DNA from: Pseudomonadota bacterium
Lineage (GTDB): Bacteria > Pseudomonadota > Alphaproteobacteria > Azospirillales > Azospirillaceae
Length of the DNA stretch: 64,000 nucleotides
Assembly (NCBI GenBank): GCA_023423695.1
Contig: JAFAFA010000101.1
Coordinates: 9,590-73,589, forward strand
Direction: 5' to 3'
Numbering within the stretch: the stretch's first letter is position 1; every line of letters begins with the position of its first letter. The notes under the pieces were generated by a model. It had not been told where the DNA came from and did no database searches. It was given only the letters and a program-made list of their open reading frames with translations. A program made the translations under genes and the position numbers. Positions 1 through 7,960 of this stretch are shown here, in pieces.

Positions 1-1200
1 TCGTTCCTGAAGGCGCAGGTGAAGCTTAAAGACCTTCTCCGCGCCCGCCATGATGGTGAAGTGGTGGATACGCCAGCGGTCCCCAGCTTGGCACCCAAGG
101 GCCTTACCATGTCCAAGCTCATAGAGCGGTACATGCAGGACCCGGCAAGGGCGAAGCTCTCCGAGAAGACCAAGGACGGCTATAAGGTGATCTTCCGCCT
201 TCTGACGGAGGCAATCGGCCCAGAGAAGCCGGTGCGGTCTATCAGCCGTGAAGATTGCCGCGCCTTGCGTGACCTGTTGGTAGCCATGCCGCCGAACGCA
301 ACGAAGCGGTTCCCGAACGCCACAATTCAGGAAGTCGTAGAGATTGCCAAGGCTAGGGGCCTGCCTGCCATATCGGCAGGGTCCGTCAATAGCTACCTGA
401 ACAATCTATCCTCGATCTTCAACTATGCGGTTGAGGAAGAGTATATGGACAAGAACCCCGCAAAGGGGCTTCAGGTGGCGGAGAACGTCAAGAAGAAGGA
501 CAAGAAGCACCCCTTCACCATGGATCAACTGAAGGCCATCTTCAACGCCCCGCTCTATACGGGGTGCCTGAACGATGGCAACGGCTATGCCACCCCCGGA
601 AACGTTCGGCCCCGCGGTGGACGCTTCTGGGTGCCCCTGCTGTCCCTGTTCACGGGGATGCGGCTGAATGAGTGCTGCCAGCTTGACGTTACGGACGTGA
701 AGACGCTGGACGGCGTGGCCTGCATCCTTATCCGGGAAGACAGTGAAGGCGCTGGCGATGACGGCGACCGTAAGCGGGTGAAGTCTGAAGCCGGTGAACG
801 CTTCGTTCCCGTCCATCCCGAGTTGGAGCGGTTGGGGTTCCTGGCCCATGTAGCCGCTATGCAGAAGAAGGAAGAGAAGCGGATATTCCCGGACCTTCTG
901 GCGGGGGCAAACGGCTATTATTCTGACCCGTTCTCAAAGTGGTTCCGCCGCTTTCTAGATAAGACAGGCGCCAATGAGGGCAAGGTGTCCTTTCACAGCT
1001 TCCGCCATAACTATCGGGACGCTCTCCGTGAAGCCGATATATCACGGGAGCGTGTTCGCGCCCTTGGTGGCTGGACTGACGGCGGCGGGGCGGAAGATAT
1101 TTACGGGAAGGGGCTGAAGGCTTCCACTCTCCGGGCGGAGATTGAGAAGGTCGCTTATCCAGAGTTGGACCTTTCCCACCTATACCCTGGCAAGGCGTAA
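1..1200 (+). CDS. Phage-type tyrosine integrase (N terminus outside window)
   Basis: Site-specific tyrosine recombinase, expected to integrate and excise the mobile element that fills the left of the window. The frame is open to base 1, so the N terminus lies outside; the first start inside is GTG at 19. Counted from that GTG, a SAM-like core-binding domain spans about 30-150 and the catalytic domain about 165-385. Arg215 (in FTGMRLNE), His326 and Arg329 (HSFRH), Trp352 at the His/Trp position and the nucleophile Tyr362 (IYGKG) are all present; the catalytic lysine is probably Lys254 or Lys256. The enzyme therefore looks active. It is followed by phage-like genes on both strands, which fits an integrative element or degraded prophage. 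Confidence 0.9.
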   Translation, partial: SFLKAQVKLKDLLRARHDGEVVDTPAVPSLAPKGLTMSKLIERYMQDPARAKLSEKTKDGYKVIFRLLTEAIGPEKPVRSISREDCRALRDLLVAMPPNATKRFPNATIQEVVEIAKARGLPAISAGSVNSYLNNLSSIFNYAVEEEYMDKNPAKGLQVAENVKKKDKKHPFTMDQLKAIFNAPLYTGCLNDGNGYATPGNVRPRGGRFWVPLLSLFTGMRLNECCQLDVTDVKTLDGVACILIREDSEGAGDDGDRKRVKSEAGERFVPVHPELERLGFLAHVAAMQKKEEKRIFPDLLAGANGYYSDPFSKWFRRFLDKTGANEGKVSFHSFRHNYRDALREADISRERVRALGGWTDGGGAEDIYGKGLKASTLRAEIEKVAYPELDLSHLYPGKA

Positions 1201-1273
1201 GGCCTGTAAGGCGCTGGCGACTCGATACAGCGGCCATTCCCAGCGCCGCTACCCTGGTAGCTGACAGGCTGCC

Positions 1274-1295
1274 GGGGCGACTCAGTGAGTCCCCC
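1274..1295. terminator. GC-rich hairpin between integrase and the convergent gene
   Basis: An inverted repeat with arms GGGGCGACTCA and TGAGTCCCCC around one base. It sits between the integrase stop at 1200 and the stop of the converging gene at 1360, so a shared terminator role is plausible. There is no T-run on either side, so this is weak. Confidence 0.3.
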
Positions 1296-1359
1296 GCGGC
1301 CCGCTCCGTGCCTTGCCGCGATAACTAAGAAGCGCCATCCGCAGGGGACTCGCTCACTA

Positions 1360-2484
1360 TCAGAAGCTCGTCGCCAACACACTTGCTGCGTACGACCGGC
1401 CCTCGCTGTAGCCATGCTGAACAAAATGCGCGAGTGGATCGACACCAGCCCGCGCTACATCGGGGTTCTTCGTGAGGTAGCTGCTTGTGGAGAAGGTAAG
1501 GCTAGGGTCACGGCCTTCTCTCCACCCGTAGCGATCATAATGTTCCAACGGGTTTATTCCCGAGGCACGGACATCGGCGTTATGTTCAAGGTAGAAGCCA
1601 GTGTCAAACCAAGGGTTCGGGTCGCGGGCTTCCTGCCAACCGAAATCCTTGAAGTGCTGGGCAGGATCGACATTCGTAGCCGCAATGTCAGGGTTCGATG
1701 CCCGGTAGAATGTTTCATCAACAAGCGGATTGGTCTTGCTTACCGTGTGGTTATAAATTACGGGTGCCGGATTGGTGACGCTATTGCGGCCATCTTTCCC
1801 AACATCTTCAGTGAGGCTGAAGTTGACCTGATGGGCTTTGAAATCGTCGTAAATCCAGAATATGTATTGTCCCGATACAGCGGGTTGGAAGCTTACATTC
1901 GTCGTTCCCGCCCCCGTCGCACTTAACTGGTAGCCTGCCCCATCATAAAGCCAAATGTCCGCGGAAGACGTGCCGCCGGTTAGGCTGGCCCGGTAACTGG
2001 AGTCGCTGCGTAGGCTAGCGATAACGAACGAGTGATCTAGATCGTACGTGAACGCCTGCGTTCCCTCGTTCTCATAAGTCGTTGATTTGGAGGCGCCAAG
2101 GCTGATGTAGCTGCGGTTAGGCCATGCAACTAGGTTCATCACCGTGCTTGGGACACTGGTGATCCTCTGCGAATAGTCCAAAGCGGGATTGCTGAACGTC
2201 GTAAGCTGGGTGGTCGGGATCGTGCTTGTAGACGTGGTTCCCGTAGTCCCCGTGGTTGACGTGACGGAAGTCGAGGTGCCGCCCGTGGAGGTGGTTATAG
2301 TCGTGCTAACCGTTGCGGTTCCGCCGTCGCTTGAGAGCGTTCCCGGCTTCCCTGTAAAAGGGTTGACGTTACCATCCGTTGACCAGTTGTCGCTTGTGGT
2401 GCTGTTCGGGTTCGTTTGGTAGTGACCTTTCACATACGTACCGTCTTTACGGTAATAGCCTTTTACCCAATGATAGCTCGCCAT
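1360..2484 (-). CDS. Modular repeat protein with PPC-like domain, unknown function
   Basis: A 374-residue protein of clear modular build but unknown function. Residues 6-49 hold a Tyr/Gly-rich motif (KGYYRKDGTYV ... NPFTGKPGT) that I associate with small hypothetical proteins. Residues 55-96 are a Ser/Thr-rich linker. Residues 120-227 resemble a PPC-type beta-sandwich (DIWLYDGAGYQL, then VSGQYIFWIYDD). Residues 255-365 carry three repeats of about 40-45 residues of the form NPDVA-x-x-GVDPLAHF-x-x-x-G-x-x-EGRDP, a repeat seen in alphaproteobacterial secreted calcium-binding proteins. No signal peptide is visible. ATG at 2484 is preferred over an upstream in-frame start because GGGGAAAG precedes it. 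It is the only long non-recombination gene of the mobile element and so its likeliest cargo. Confidence 0.75.
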   Translation of the reverse strand: MASYHWVKGYYRKDGTYVKGHYQTNPNSTTSDNWSTDGNVNPFTGKPGTLSSDGGTATVSTTITTSTGGTSTSVTSTTGTTGTTSTSTIPTTQLTTFSNPALDYSQRITSVPSTVMNLVAWPNRSYISLGASKSTTYENEGTQAFTYDLDHSFVIASLRSDSSYRASLTGGTSSADIWLYDGAGYQLSATGAGTTNVSFQPAVSGQYIFWIYDDFKAHQVNFSLTEDVGKDGRNSVTNPAPVIYNHTVSKTNPLVDETFYRASNPDIAATNVDPAQHFKDFGWQEARDPNPWFDTGFYLEHNADVRASGINPLEHYDRYGWREGRDPSLTFSTSSYLTKNPDVARAGVDPLAHFVQHGYSEGRSYAASVLATSF

Positions 2485-2686
2485 TTCTTTCCCCGATCCA
2501 GTGTTCGGCTGCGGTTCAGGGCAATGGTTCGATTGCAAACCATTGCTCGGCCGCGTTGACGCCTTCGATTTATTCTCTACCTCACACATTTAGGGGTAGG
2601 GCGGACACGGTGCAAAGAGCGCGTTGTGACGCATTGCTGCATCAAATCGATTGCGCTGTTACAAACGCTTAACACGCTGTGGTTTA

Positions 2687-3166
2687 GTGCGGGCAACTCC
2701 CGGCCGCGAAGCCTTTGAGCGTATCCAGGCAACCGGCCGGATGATGCGCGAGGATTGGCGCTTGGTGGGTGAGGCCCTGTTGATTGGCCGTGCCGAATGC
2801 CTGTCAGAGAAAACCGGGAAGCTGAACAGTAAGCGGTTCGGGGAATGGTGCCAGTCTAACGGCCTTGGTGCTGTGGACCGGAAGACCCGTGCCGACGCTA
2901 TGACGCTGGCCGAGGAATGGGAAAAGGTAATGGCTGCTGTGGGATCGTCCAACAGCACAAACCAGCCTACCGCGGTCCTTCGGGCCTACAAGAAAGCTAC
3001 CGCCCTAGACGAACAAACCGCCGTGAAAGCCATGAAGTTCTATCGCATGGCCGACGCTGAATCAGCTTCCCAGGCGGAAACAGAAATGGCAGAACGCCCC
3101 ACAAGGGATACACTAGGGTTTTCACCCTTGGGTTTTTCCTCCGTGACGTGCTGTAGTGCAAGGTGA
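2687..3166 (+). CDS. Phage/element-associated hypothetical protein
   Basis: A protein of about 159 residues that I do not recognise by name. The segment GREAFERI ... REDWRLVGEALLIGR followed by FGEWCQSNGLG and a TAVLRAYKKA stretch resembles small proteins found in rhizobial genomes and their prophages. The start is uncertain: GTG at 2687 keeps the conserved-looking GREAFERI segment, while ATG at 2741 would remove it; the frame also opens with a TTG at 2651. A small hairpin followed by a T-run (about 3114-3136) lies just inside the 3' end, so the last residues may be poorly conserved. It is followed by a small gene and the Bro-N gene in the same direction. Confidence 0.55.
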   Translation: MRATPGREAFERIQATGRMMREDWRLVGEALLIGRAECLSEKTGKLNSKRFGEWCQSNGLGAVDRKTRADAMTLAEEWEKVMAAVGSSNSTNQPTAVLRAYKKATALDEQTAVKAMKFYRMADAESASQAETEMAERPTRDTLGFSPLGFSSVTCCSAR

Positions 3167-3196
3167 TTTATCAACCTAAAGCACACAGGCTAGCCC

Positions 3197-3367
3197 ATGC
3201 CTAGGTCACTTACGAATACCCCGGCATTTCTCCAAGCCCTTGAAGACGTTGAGGCGCAGGAGTCTGCCACCGAAATAAACCCGGATGAAGCCGTTGTTCT
3301 CACCCTCTACTACCGCGCCAAGCTGGCCCTGAAGGAGCGAGAGGTAACAGGGGCAACGCTCCACTGA
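3197..3367 (+). CDS. Small hypothetical protein (56 aa)
   Basis: A short open frame starting MPRSLTNTPAFLQALEDVEA and ending at TGA 3367. It is acidic with a helical, Leu/Ala-rich second half (VVLTLYYRAKLALKERE). It sits in the gap between two phage-like genes in the same direction, and nothing else explains this stretch. There is no recognisable domain and no strong ribosome site; coding status rests on position and codon pattern only. Confidence 0.4.
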   Translation: MPRSLTNTPAFLQALEDVEAQESATEINPDEAVVLTLYYRAKLALKEREVTGATLH

Positions 3368-3446
3368 GCGGTAAGGCACGTTCCCGACCGCATCATCATC
3401 AGCGTTAGCAAAGCCAAACTAGCGTCAGGCGCGGCCATATAGGACC

Positions 3447-3956
3447 ATGACCAACGTTCAGACTTTCATGTTCGCCCTGCCGGCCGGAACCGCCACGATG
3501 CAGGTTCCCGTTCGCACTGTGGAGATTGACGGCGCTCCGTGGTTCGTGGCCGCTGACGTTTGCCGGTGCCTTGGGATTGGCTATGATCCTACGACCGGGA
3601 AGACGAACGCTTCGCCGTTCATGCCGCGCCTTGGTGATGATGAAAAGCGCGTCTTGAAGCGGCAGACTCGTTTTGCCGTCAAGCAAGGCGTGGGAACGGA
3701 CAGTGAGAACCAAACTCTCTCTGACATCGGCGGCCCGAAGCTTGCCGCTGTGACCATCATTGCAGAGTCCGGCCTTTACAAGCTGGTGATGCGTTCCGAC
3801 AAGCCCGAGGCCCGCAAGTTTCAGGATTGGGTGACGCGGGACGTGTTGCCCGCAATCCGCAAGGACGGCGGCTATATCATGGGTGAGGGAGGGAGGCCCA
3901 TGGGCGCCCTCAGGGACTTGCTACAGCGTCCCCACCATTGCCCACTACCCATGTAG
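3447..3956 (+). CDS. Bro-N family phage antirepressor, probably truncated
   Basis: BRO N-terminal-domain protein (169 aa), a DNA-binding fold typical of phage antirepressors that override lysogeny repressors. The hallmarks are visible: WFVAADVCRCLGIG near residues 33-46, then ESGLYKLVMRSDKPEARKF and WVTRDVLPAIRKDGGYI near 110-150. The start is supported by AGGA seven bases before ATG. Full-length members usually carry a second, variable domain after the GGYI segment. Here the frame instead runs 20-odd unrelated residues to a stop, so the C-terminal module appears lost. Another antirepressor-like gene begins 63 bases downstream. Confidence 0.8.
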   Translation: MTNVQTFMFALPAGTATMQVPVRTVEIDGAPWFVAADVCRCLGIGYDPTTGKTNASPFMPRLGDDEKRVLKRQTRFAVKQGVGTDSENQTLSDIGGPKLAAVTIIAESGLYKLVMRSDKPEARKFQDWVTRDVLPAIRKDGGYIMGEGGRPMGALRDLLQRPHHCPLPM

Positions 3957-4019
3957 CCACGCCAGCGCCAAGGGCCTTCAGCGAGTCACCCACGGGCTTC
4001 CTGAAAGACACCCGCGACC

Positions 4020-4436
4020 ATGAATGACCTGATTTGCGTTACCGCCGTTGAAGGTGAACCCCGTGTTCTGGACACGGAGCTTGCGGCGGCCCTTGGTATG
4101 GAGCGGCTGACCAACATTCGCGCCGTGATCGAAGCGAACCGGGCCGAACTTGAAGGCTTTGGGAATTTGCATTCGCAACGTGCAAATACCGGCAAGCGTG
4201 GCCGTCCCCCTATCGCCTACTATCTGAACGAGGAACAGGCCCTTCTAGTCGCCATGTTCTCCCGTACCGACAAGGCGAAGGAGGTTCGGGCTACCTTGGT
4301 CCGGGTGTTCGCCGCGTATCGCCGCGGTGATCTGGTCCCGGCTGCCTCTGCCGCCCTGGAGTTCTGCATTCCCCAGACCTTCGCGGAAGCCCTGCGGCTT
4401 GCTGCGGACGATGCCGCCCTGCTGGCGCTGACGTGA
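4020..4436 (+). CDS. Antirepressor/Rha-like phage regulatory protein
   Basis: A 138-residue protein with an N-terminal helix region (TELAAALGMERLTNIRAVIE, about 19-38), which reads like a winged-helix or Rha-type segment, followed by GKRGRPPIAYYLNEEQALLV (about 59-78) and a KEVRATLVRVF helix. The R-x-P-x-x-x-YYLNEEQ pattern is characteristic of phage regulatory proteins annotated as Rha or antirepressors. It follows the truncated Bro-N gene in the same direction, so the two may once have been one regulatory cluster. There is no clear Shine-Dalgarno sequence. The exact partner or promoter is unknown. Confidence 0.6.
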   Translation: MNDLICVTAVEGEPRVLDTELAAALGMERLTNIRAVIEANRAELEGFGNLHSQRANTGKRGRPPIAYYLNEEQALLVAMFSRTDKAKEVRATLVRVFAAYRRGDLVPAASAALEFCIPQTFAEALRLAADDAALLALT

Positions 4437-4473
4437 CTGAGGGGAAAAGTTGGTTCGTAAGTTATTATAGCCC

Positions 4474-4983
4474 TCAGGCTGCCAACACCTCCCTTTGCTC
4501 CCCCTGCCTCCGAAGCCTCGATACGGACACACCATTAACCGTATACCCAGACAACAGAGCTATTTCGGTGTTCGGTAGGTATCCATGGTCGCTAAGGAGA
4601 TAATTCAATCGCCATTTCTTATTATCAATGTTGGAAACCGCTTCAGTGATCCCTGCATAGTCCAGACACCACCAGATATTATCCAACACCTCTTCATAGA
4701 AGACGGGGAAGATGACCGTCGATTTATTCCCCTGGAACACCCCAGACCCCTTACCGGGGATGACGTTGTGACCATACTCAGCATGGAACACATTGTCCGG
4801 CACAAGTGCCCTTCGCTGTTGTCCGCCATAGGGAACCGTCTCTAGGAACCCGTGGTGATCCAAGAGCGCCCGGAGGGTGGAGTCGGCTATACCCCAGCGT
4901 TCCGCCATAGCGGCCACCGTAACGCCTTGCTTGTCCCGCCAGAGGGGTTCCCGGCGGAGAGTGGATATCTTCGGAATGTGCAT
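4474..4983 (-). CDS. HTH-containing hypothetical protein of the mobile element
   Basis: A 169-residue protein beginning MHIPKISTLRREP, not recognised by name. Two segments read like helix-turn-helix motifs: GVTVAAMAERWGIADSTLRA (about 21-40) and, near the C terminus, NYLLSDHGYLPNTEIALLSG (about 129-148). Between them is a Trp/Tyr-rich middle part (VFYEEVLDNIWWCLDY). This suggests a DNA-binding regulator. ATG at 4983 is chosen over an upstream start at 5157 because the extra 58 residues are proline/arginine-rich and unlike the rest. It converges with the Rha-like gene and diverges from the gene at 5402. Confidence 0.55.
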   Translation of the reverse strand: MHIPKISTLRREPLWRDKQGVTVAAMAERWGIADSTLRALLDHHGFLETVPYGGQQRRALVPDNVFHAEYGHNVIPGKGSGVFQGNKSTVIFPVFYEEVLDNIWWCLDYAGITEAVSNIDNKKWRLNYLLSDHGYLPNTEIALLSGYTVNGVSVSRLRRQGEQREVLAA

Positions 4984-5401
4984 ATCGCTGTTTGTCCTTT
5001 GAGGTTGGGTTGACCCGCTTACCGGCTTATCCGGTGCCCTGGTCCTGAGAGGCGGCGTGTTGCCTCTTCTCTCAGGGTGGGGGAATTGCGGGTTCTCAAA
5101 GGGTGGTTGAATTAGGTGCTGGCGTGGCCGGAGAGGTAAGCAGCGAACATCGGCCATTTCTAATCAGCGGATCGAACCGTCCCGCCAATAATCTTCCTGA
5201 AGACTAGAGATATCTATTGCGGCAAGGCTACTGCATGTCTGAGTGTGCATTGAGTAGGTGTTTTCTCTAACCTAGATTGCGCATATGCAAAGCCGGTCCC
5301 TGCTTGCCAAGGGTATCTCATATTCGCATGGTGCTTCCATTGCAGACGCCCGATTTGATACAGGCTCTGATTGATTAACAAACTTCTGAAGGACAACCCG
5401 T
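4984..5401. other. Divergent intergenic region, no gene seen
   Basis: A 418-base gap between two divergent element genes. It is more AT-rich than the host DNA, contains an 8-base palindrome GCATATGC near 5282, and ends in GAAGGACA before the ATG at 5402. No reading frame or RNA is convincing; it probably holds promoters for both flanking genes. Confidence 0.4.
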
Positions 5402-5896
5402 ATGGCTCTAAGTGACGCATGTTCTGAATTCCTCAGCGACGTTGATGACGCAGCACGGCGGTTAGCAGTGGCCGTGCATGGGTATGCCGCTCCCGACTAC
5501 CCGATCAAATATGGTGAAGAAATAGACGCCCTCCGTCGCGCTTGTGCCAAAGTGGGAACGTCTCCCATTGATCCGGCAGCCCGCACTGAACTCATTCGCC
5601 TAGCGGCGGCGGTCCTTCTATATCACGATACGCCGCCTGATACTGAAGAGTTGTCCAAGCGAGAGGCAGAGATGACCGCACTTATTCGCCTTCTGCAAAC
5701 TAATCTAACTGCCGAGGACAAAGCGGTCGTACCGGAAACGATTAAGGATGTGGTGGGGGATAATGAGCGCACTGGCCCTGCCGCCATCCGTCTCAAGCAT
5801 ATGCTGCAAAAGATCGGAAAGCCCTCGTACGACGTGGCAATCAAGGTGGTTAGCGACATTGCATCCGCAACGGCTAAGAGATTTCTCGGTCTTTGA
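5402..5896 (+). CDS. Hypothetical protein of the mobile element
   Basis: A soluble, mostly helical protein of 164 residues that I do not recognise. It is rich in Ala/Asp/Glu with no membrane segment or signal peptide; heptad-like stretches occur around ELSKREAEMTALIRLLQTNL (about 81-100). The end (IKVVSDIASATAKRFLGL) could be an amphipathic helix. ATG at 5402 follows GAAGGACA, a reasonable ribosome site. It ends 11 bases before the first inverted site of the resolvase locus. Function unknown. Confidence 0.6.
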   Translation: MALSDACSEFLSDVDDAARRLAVAVHGYAAPDYPIKYGEEIDALRRACAKVGTSPIDPAARTELIRLAAAVLLYHDTPPDTEELSKREAEMTALIRLLQTNLTAEDKAVVPETIKDVVGDNERTGPAAIRLKHMLQKIGKPSYDVAIKVVSDIASATAKRFLGL

Positions 5897-5906
5897 GTGT
5901 TCGCCT

Positions 5907-6036
5907 CCGTCCCAATAGACCACGGTCTAGCGAGTCGTCTCACGCCCACGCCCAAGCCGTCCCAATGAAATCCCTCTTGTTATTTTGGGACGGGGGAGCG
6001 ATAACCTCTAAGGGTTCATTGAGACACTTGGGACGG
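5907..6036. promoter_or_regulatory. Candidate res/operator site: four CCGTCCCAA copies in two inverted pairs
   Basis: CCGTCCCAA occurs at 5907-5915 and 5957-5965, exactly 50 bases apart, and its reverse complement TTGGGACGG at 5985-5993 and 6028-6036. The four copies form nested inverted pairs centred near 5971-5975 and end 8 bases before the resolvase start. That is the architecture expected of a serine-recombinase crossover or accessory site and/or its autoregulatory operator. The arrangement is seen directly; the function is inferred. Confidence 0.55.
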
Positions 6037-6044
6037 AATAGGCC

Positions 6045-6602
6045 ATGTTGATCGGCTACGCTCGCACTAGCACCCTCGACCAGAAGGCCGGCATTGAGGC
6101 ACAGGTCCGTGACCTTCAGGCCGTAGGGTGCGAGAGGCTGTTTCAGGAACAGGTGTCCTCTGTGGACGTGGCGAACCGGGAACAGCTTGCCATTGCCCTC
6201 GACTTCATCCGGGAAGGGGATGCCCTGGTGGTGACGAAGCTCGACCGCTTGGCCCGTTCCGTCGCCCACCTGATGACGATCCTCGACGCCCTGAAGGCCA
6301 AGGGCGCTTCCCTGCGCATCCTGAACATGGGGATCGACACCAGCACCCCCACCGGCAAGCTGATGCTGACTATGCTTGGTGGCGTGGCGGAATTTGAGCG
6401 GGATATCATGCTTGAACGCCAGCGGGAGGGTATCGCCAAGGCCAAGGCTGAGGGGAAGTATAAGGGACGCAAGCCCACGGCACAGGCCAAGGCGGAAGAC
6501 GTGATGGCCCTGAAGGCGCAGGGCGTGGGTGCCAGTGAGATAGCCAAGCGACTCGGCATCGGCCGTGCGAGCGTCTACCGCATCCTTGGTTCCGACACCT
6601 GA
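6045..6602 (+). CDS. Serine recombinase, resolvase/invertase family
   Basis: A 185-residue small serine recombinase, the usual length for Tn3-type resolvases and DNA invertases. The catalytic domain holds Arg7 and the nucleophile Ser9 (GYARTSTLDQ), the KLDRLARS motif with its conserved arginines (about 66-73) and the AEFERD segment before the long E helix. The C terminus has an HTH (SEIAKRLGIGRASVYRIL, about 164-181). Expected roles are resolution of dimers or cointegrates, or inversion at a nearby site. Nested inverted repeats directly upstream fit an autoregulated res site. Together with the integrase, the element encodes both recombinase chemistries. Confidence 0.93.
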   Translation: MLIGYARTSTLDQKAGIEAQVRDLQAVGCERLFQEQVSSVDVANREQLAIALDFIREGDALVVTKLDRLARSVAHLMTILDALKAKGASLRILNMGIDTSTPTGKLMLTMLGGVAEFERDIMLERQREGIAKAKAEGKYKGRKPTAQAKAEDVMALKAQGVGASEIAKRLGIGRASVYRILGSDT

Positions 6603-6930
6603 ACCACAGGGCAGGGCAGGGCGGTAGGAGTCCCAAGGGACCGGAAGATACTGTCTGCCCTCCCCCGGCCCTTCGGAAAACCGACTTCAAAGAATGGGGC
6701 TTTAGGGCTGTTGGTTAGTTGTTGTTCCGGCCCTTCACGGTGGGGAAGCCCCTTGGATTGTCGGAAGGGACTCCCTGCACCCCCCGGCCCCCTTTGATCT
6801 TCGGTTCCCCGAGAGGGGGCACTGTTCCGTAAATCGGCCCCCACCGGGGGGAGACGCGGCGCCCGTCCGAACCGCCAGCGCCTAATTCAACCACCCTTAG
6901 AGACTAACAACGTCCTAAGGATTAACGGGC
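6603..6930. other. Intergenic region downstream of resolvase, no gene seen
   Basis: A 328-base gap without a convincing frame. It contains several C- and G-rich tracts (around 6660-6680 and 6780-6850) and ends with CCTAAGGATTAACGGGC before the next ATG. I see no IS, tRNA or repeat array here. Confidence 0.4.
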
Positions 6931-7584
6931 ATGAACACCAAGGTTTGCCGGGATTGCGGTAATGCGCTCCCGTTCAGTGACTACTATTTCCGTCCGTCGA
7001 ATGGCCGCTTCGACGCTAAATGCAAAGCCTGCCACAAGGAAAAGCGCGAAGGGTGGCGGCTTAACTCTGCGGCCAAACCTGCCAATGAGAACACACCGTT
7101 TTCGCAGCGCATCGCCAAGATGCCCATGGTGGGGAACACCTATGGCAAGGTCACGGTTATTGCAGAAGCTGATTCCGATGCGCATGGGAACCGTCTTGTT
7201 CAAGCAAGATGCCAGTGCGGTACTGTTGCTGTGAAGAATGCGGCATCAATTCGCCGGCCCGGATACGGGTGCTTCAGTCCGTGTTCTGAGAAGATAGCGG
7301 GTCAAAGCAGCCATCCGCTTTATTATACTTATCACCTTATGTTGCAGCGTTGCGGAAACCCGAGTAGCCCGGATTGGGAATACTACGGGGGCCGCGGGAT
7401 CAAGGTGTGCGAGCGATGGCGCAATTCCTTCCGCGCGTTTGTGGAGGACATGGGCGAGCGTCCAGAGGGCTACACCCTTGATCGCCGTGATAACGATGGC
7501 GATTACGCACCGGAAAACTGCCGTTGGGTGGACTGGTCCACTCAGATGCGGAACCGTCGTCCTTGGAAGCAAAAGCGGGCCTAA
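6931..7584 (+). CDS. HNH/AP2-like phage protein with N-terminal zinc finger
   Basis: A 217-residue protein. The N terminus has two CxxC pairs (VCRDCG at about 5-10 and CKACHK at about 31-36), a likely zinc ribbon. The C-terminal half matches the phage family that carries [13 protein letters not shown], then [18 protein letters not shown] and a final RNRR segment. That signature is seen in HNH-type homing endonucleases and AP2-domain phage proteins. It may bind or cut DNA, but I cannot assign full HNH catalytic residues. It is the last gene of the mobile region before host-like sequence resumes. Confidence 0.7.
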   Translation: MNTKVCRDCGNALPFSDYYFRPSNGRFDAKCKACHKEKREGWRLNSAAKPANENTPFSQRIAKMPMVGNTYGKVTVIAEADSDAHGNRLVQARCQCGTVAVKNAASIRRPGYGCFSPCSEKIAGQSSHPLYYTYHLMLQRCGNPSSPDWEYYGGRGIKVCERWRNSFRAFVEDMGERPEGYTLDRRDNDGDYAPENCRWVDWSTQMRNRRPWKQKRA

Positions 7585-7804
7585 CTTTCGCCCCCTCCGT
7601 TCCCTGGCCCCTTGGGGGCTGGGGTATCGGTTGGAAGGCATCAAACCCGCCGTTCGGGACCGTTGCCGTTGCTCCAACGGGCTGCTACAGTGGCACTCGT
7701 GCAGCGGGCTTTGTTTCCGTTAATTTTCAGTGCCTTAGGTGGTCGGAATGGCTGTTCTCCCCCCATCCGCCATTCTCTCTCTTCTGAGAGAGGGAAGACA
7801 GCAG
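7585..7804. other. Probable right junction zone of the mobile element
   Basis: A 220-base non-coding stretch between the last element gene and a host-like terminator. Base composition changes from lower GC on the left to the higher GC of the host on the right. A CTCTCTC/GAGAGAG hairpin lies near 7772-7794. No tRNA, tmRNA end or direct repeat is visible here, and the matching left end is outside the window, so the exact attachment site cannot be given. Confidence 0.35.
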
Positions 7805-7837
7805 AAAGCGCCAGCCGGACCGGTTAGGCGCTTTTTT
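7805..7837 (+). terminator. Rho-independent terminator
   Basis: The stem AAAGCGCC / GGCGCTTT around a 14-base loop is followed by a T-run on the + strand. It sits just outside the mobile element and may have belonged to a host transcript interrupted by the insertion. Confidence 0.7.
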
Positions 7838-7960
7838 CATGTCCGCGTTCCGGCTTTTCCCGGTCGAGCTTCCCCTTTTTCGCCGCGCGATGCCGATGGC
7901 CTTTCCCCCTGCTGGATTGTTGGTCATGTCAACGCCAGCGACCGGAAGGGTGCCGCCGCC

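Noticed and set aside
1285..1926. 213-codon + strand frame opposite the repeat protein
   Set aside because: It mirrors the repeats of the minus-strand gene; the minus-strand gene has clear modular structure and a ribosome site.
3102..3136. Terminator inside the 3' end of the gene at 2687-3166
   Set aside because: The hairpin with T-run is real, but it precedes the stop codon; without expression data it cannot be called a terminator.
7585..7804. tmRNA, 4.5S RNA or tRNA end as attachment site at the right edge of the mobile element
   Set aside because: No tRNA-like T-arm, CCA end or SRP loop is visible here.
7739..7960. N-terminal extension of the gene at 7961
   Set aside because: It would cross a rho-independent terminator at 7805-7837 and has atypical residues.
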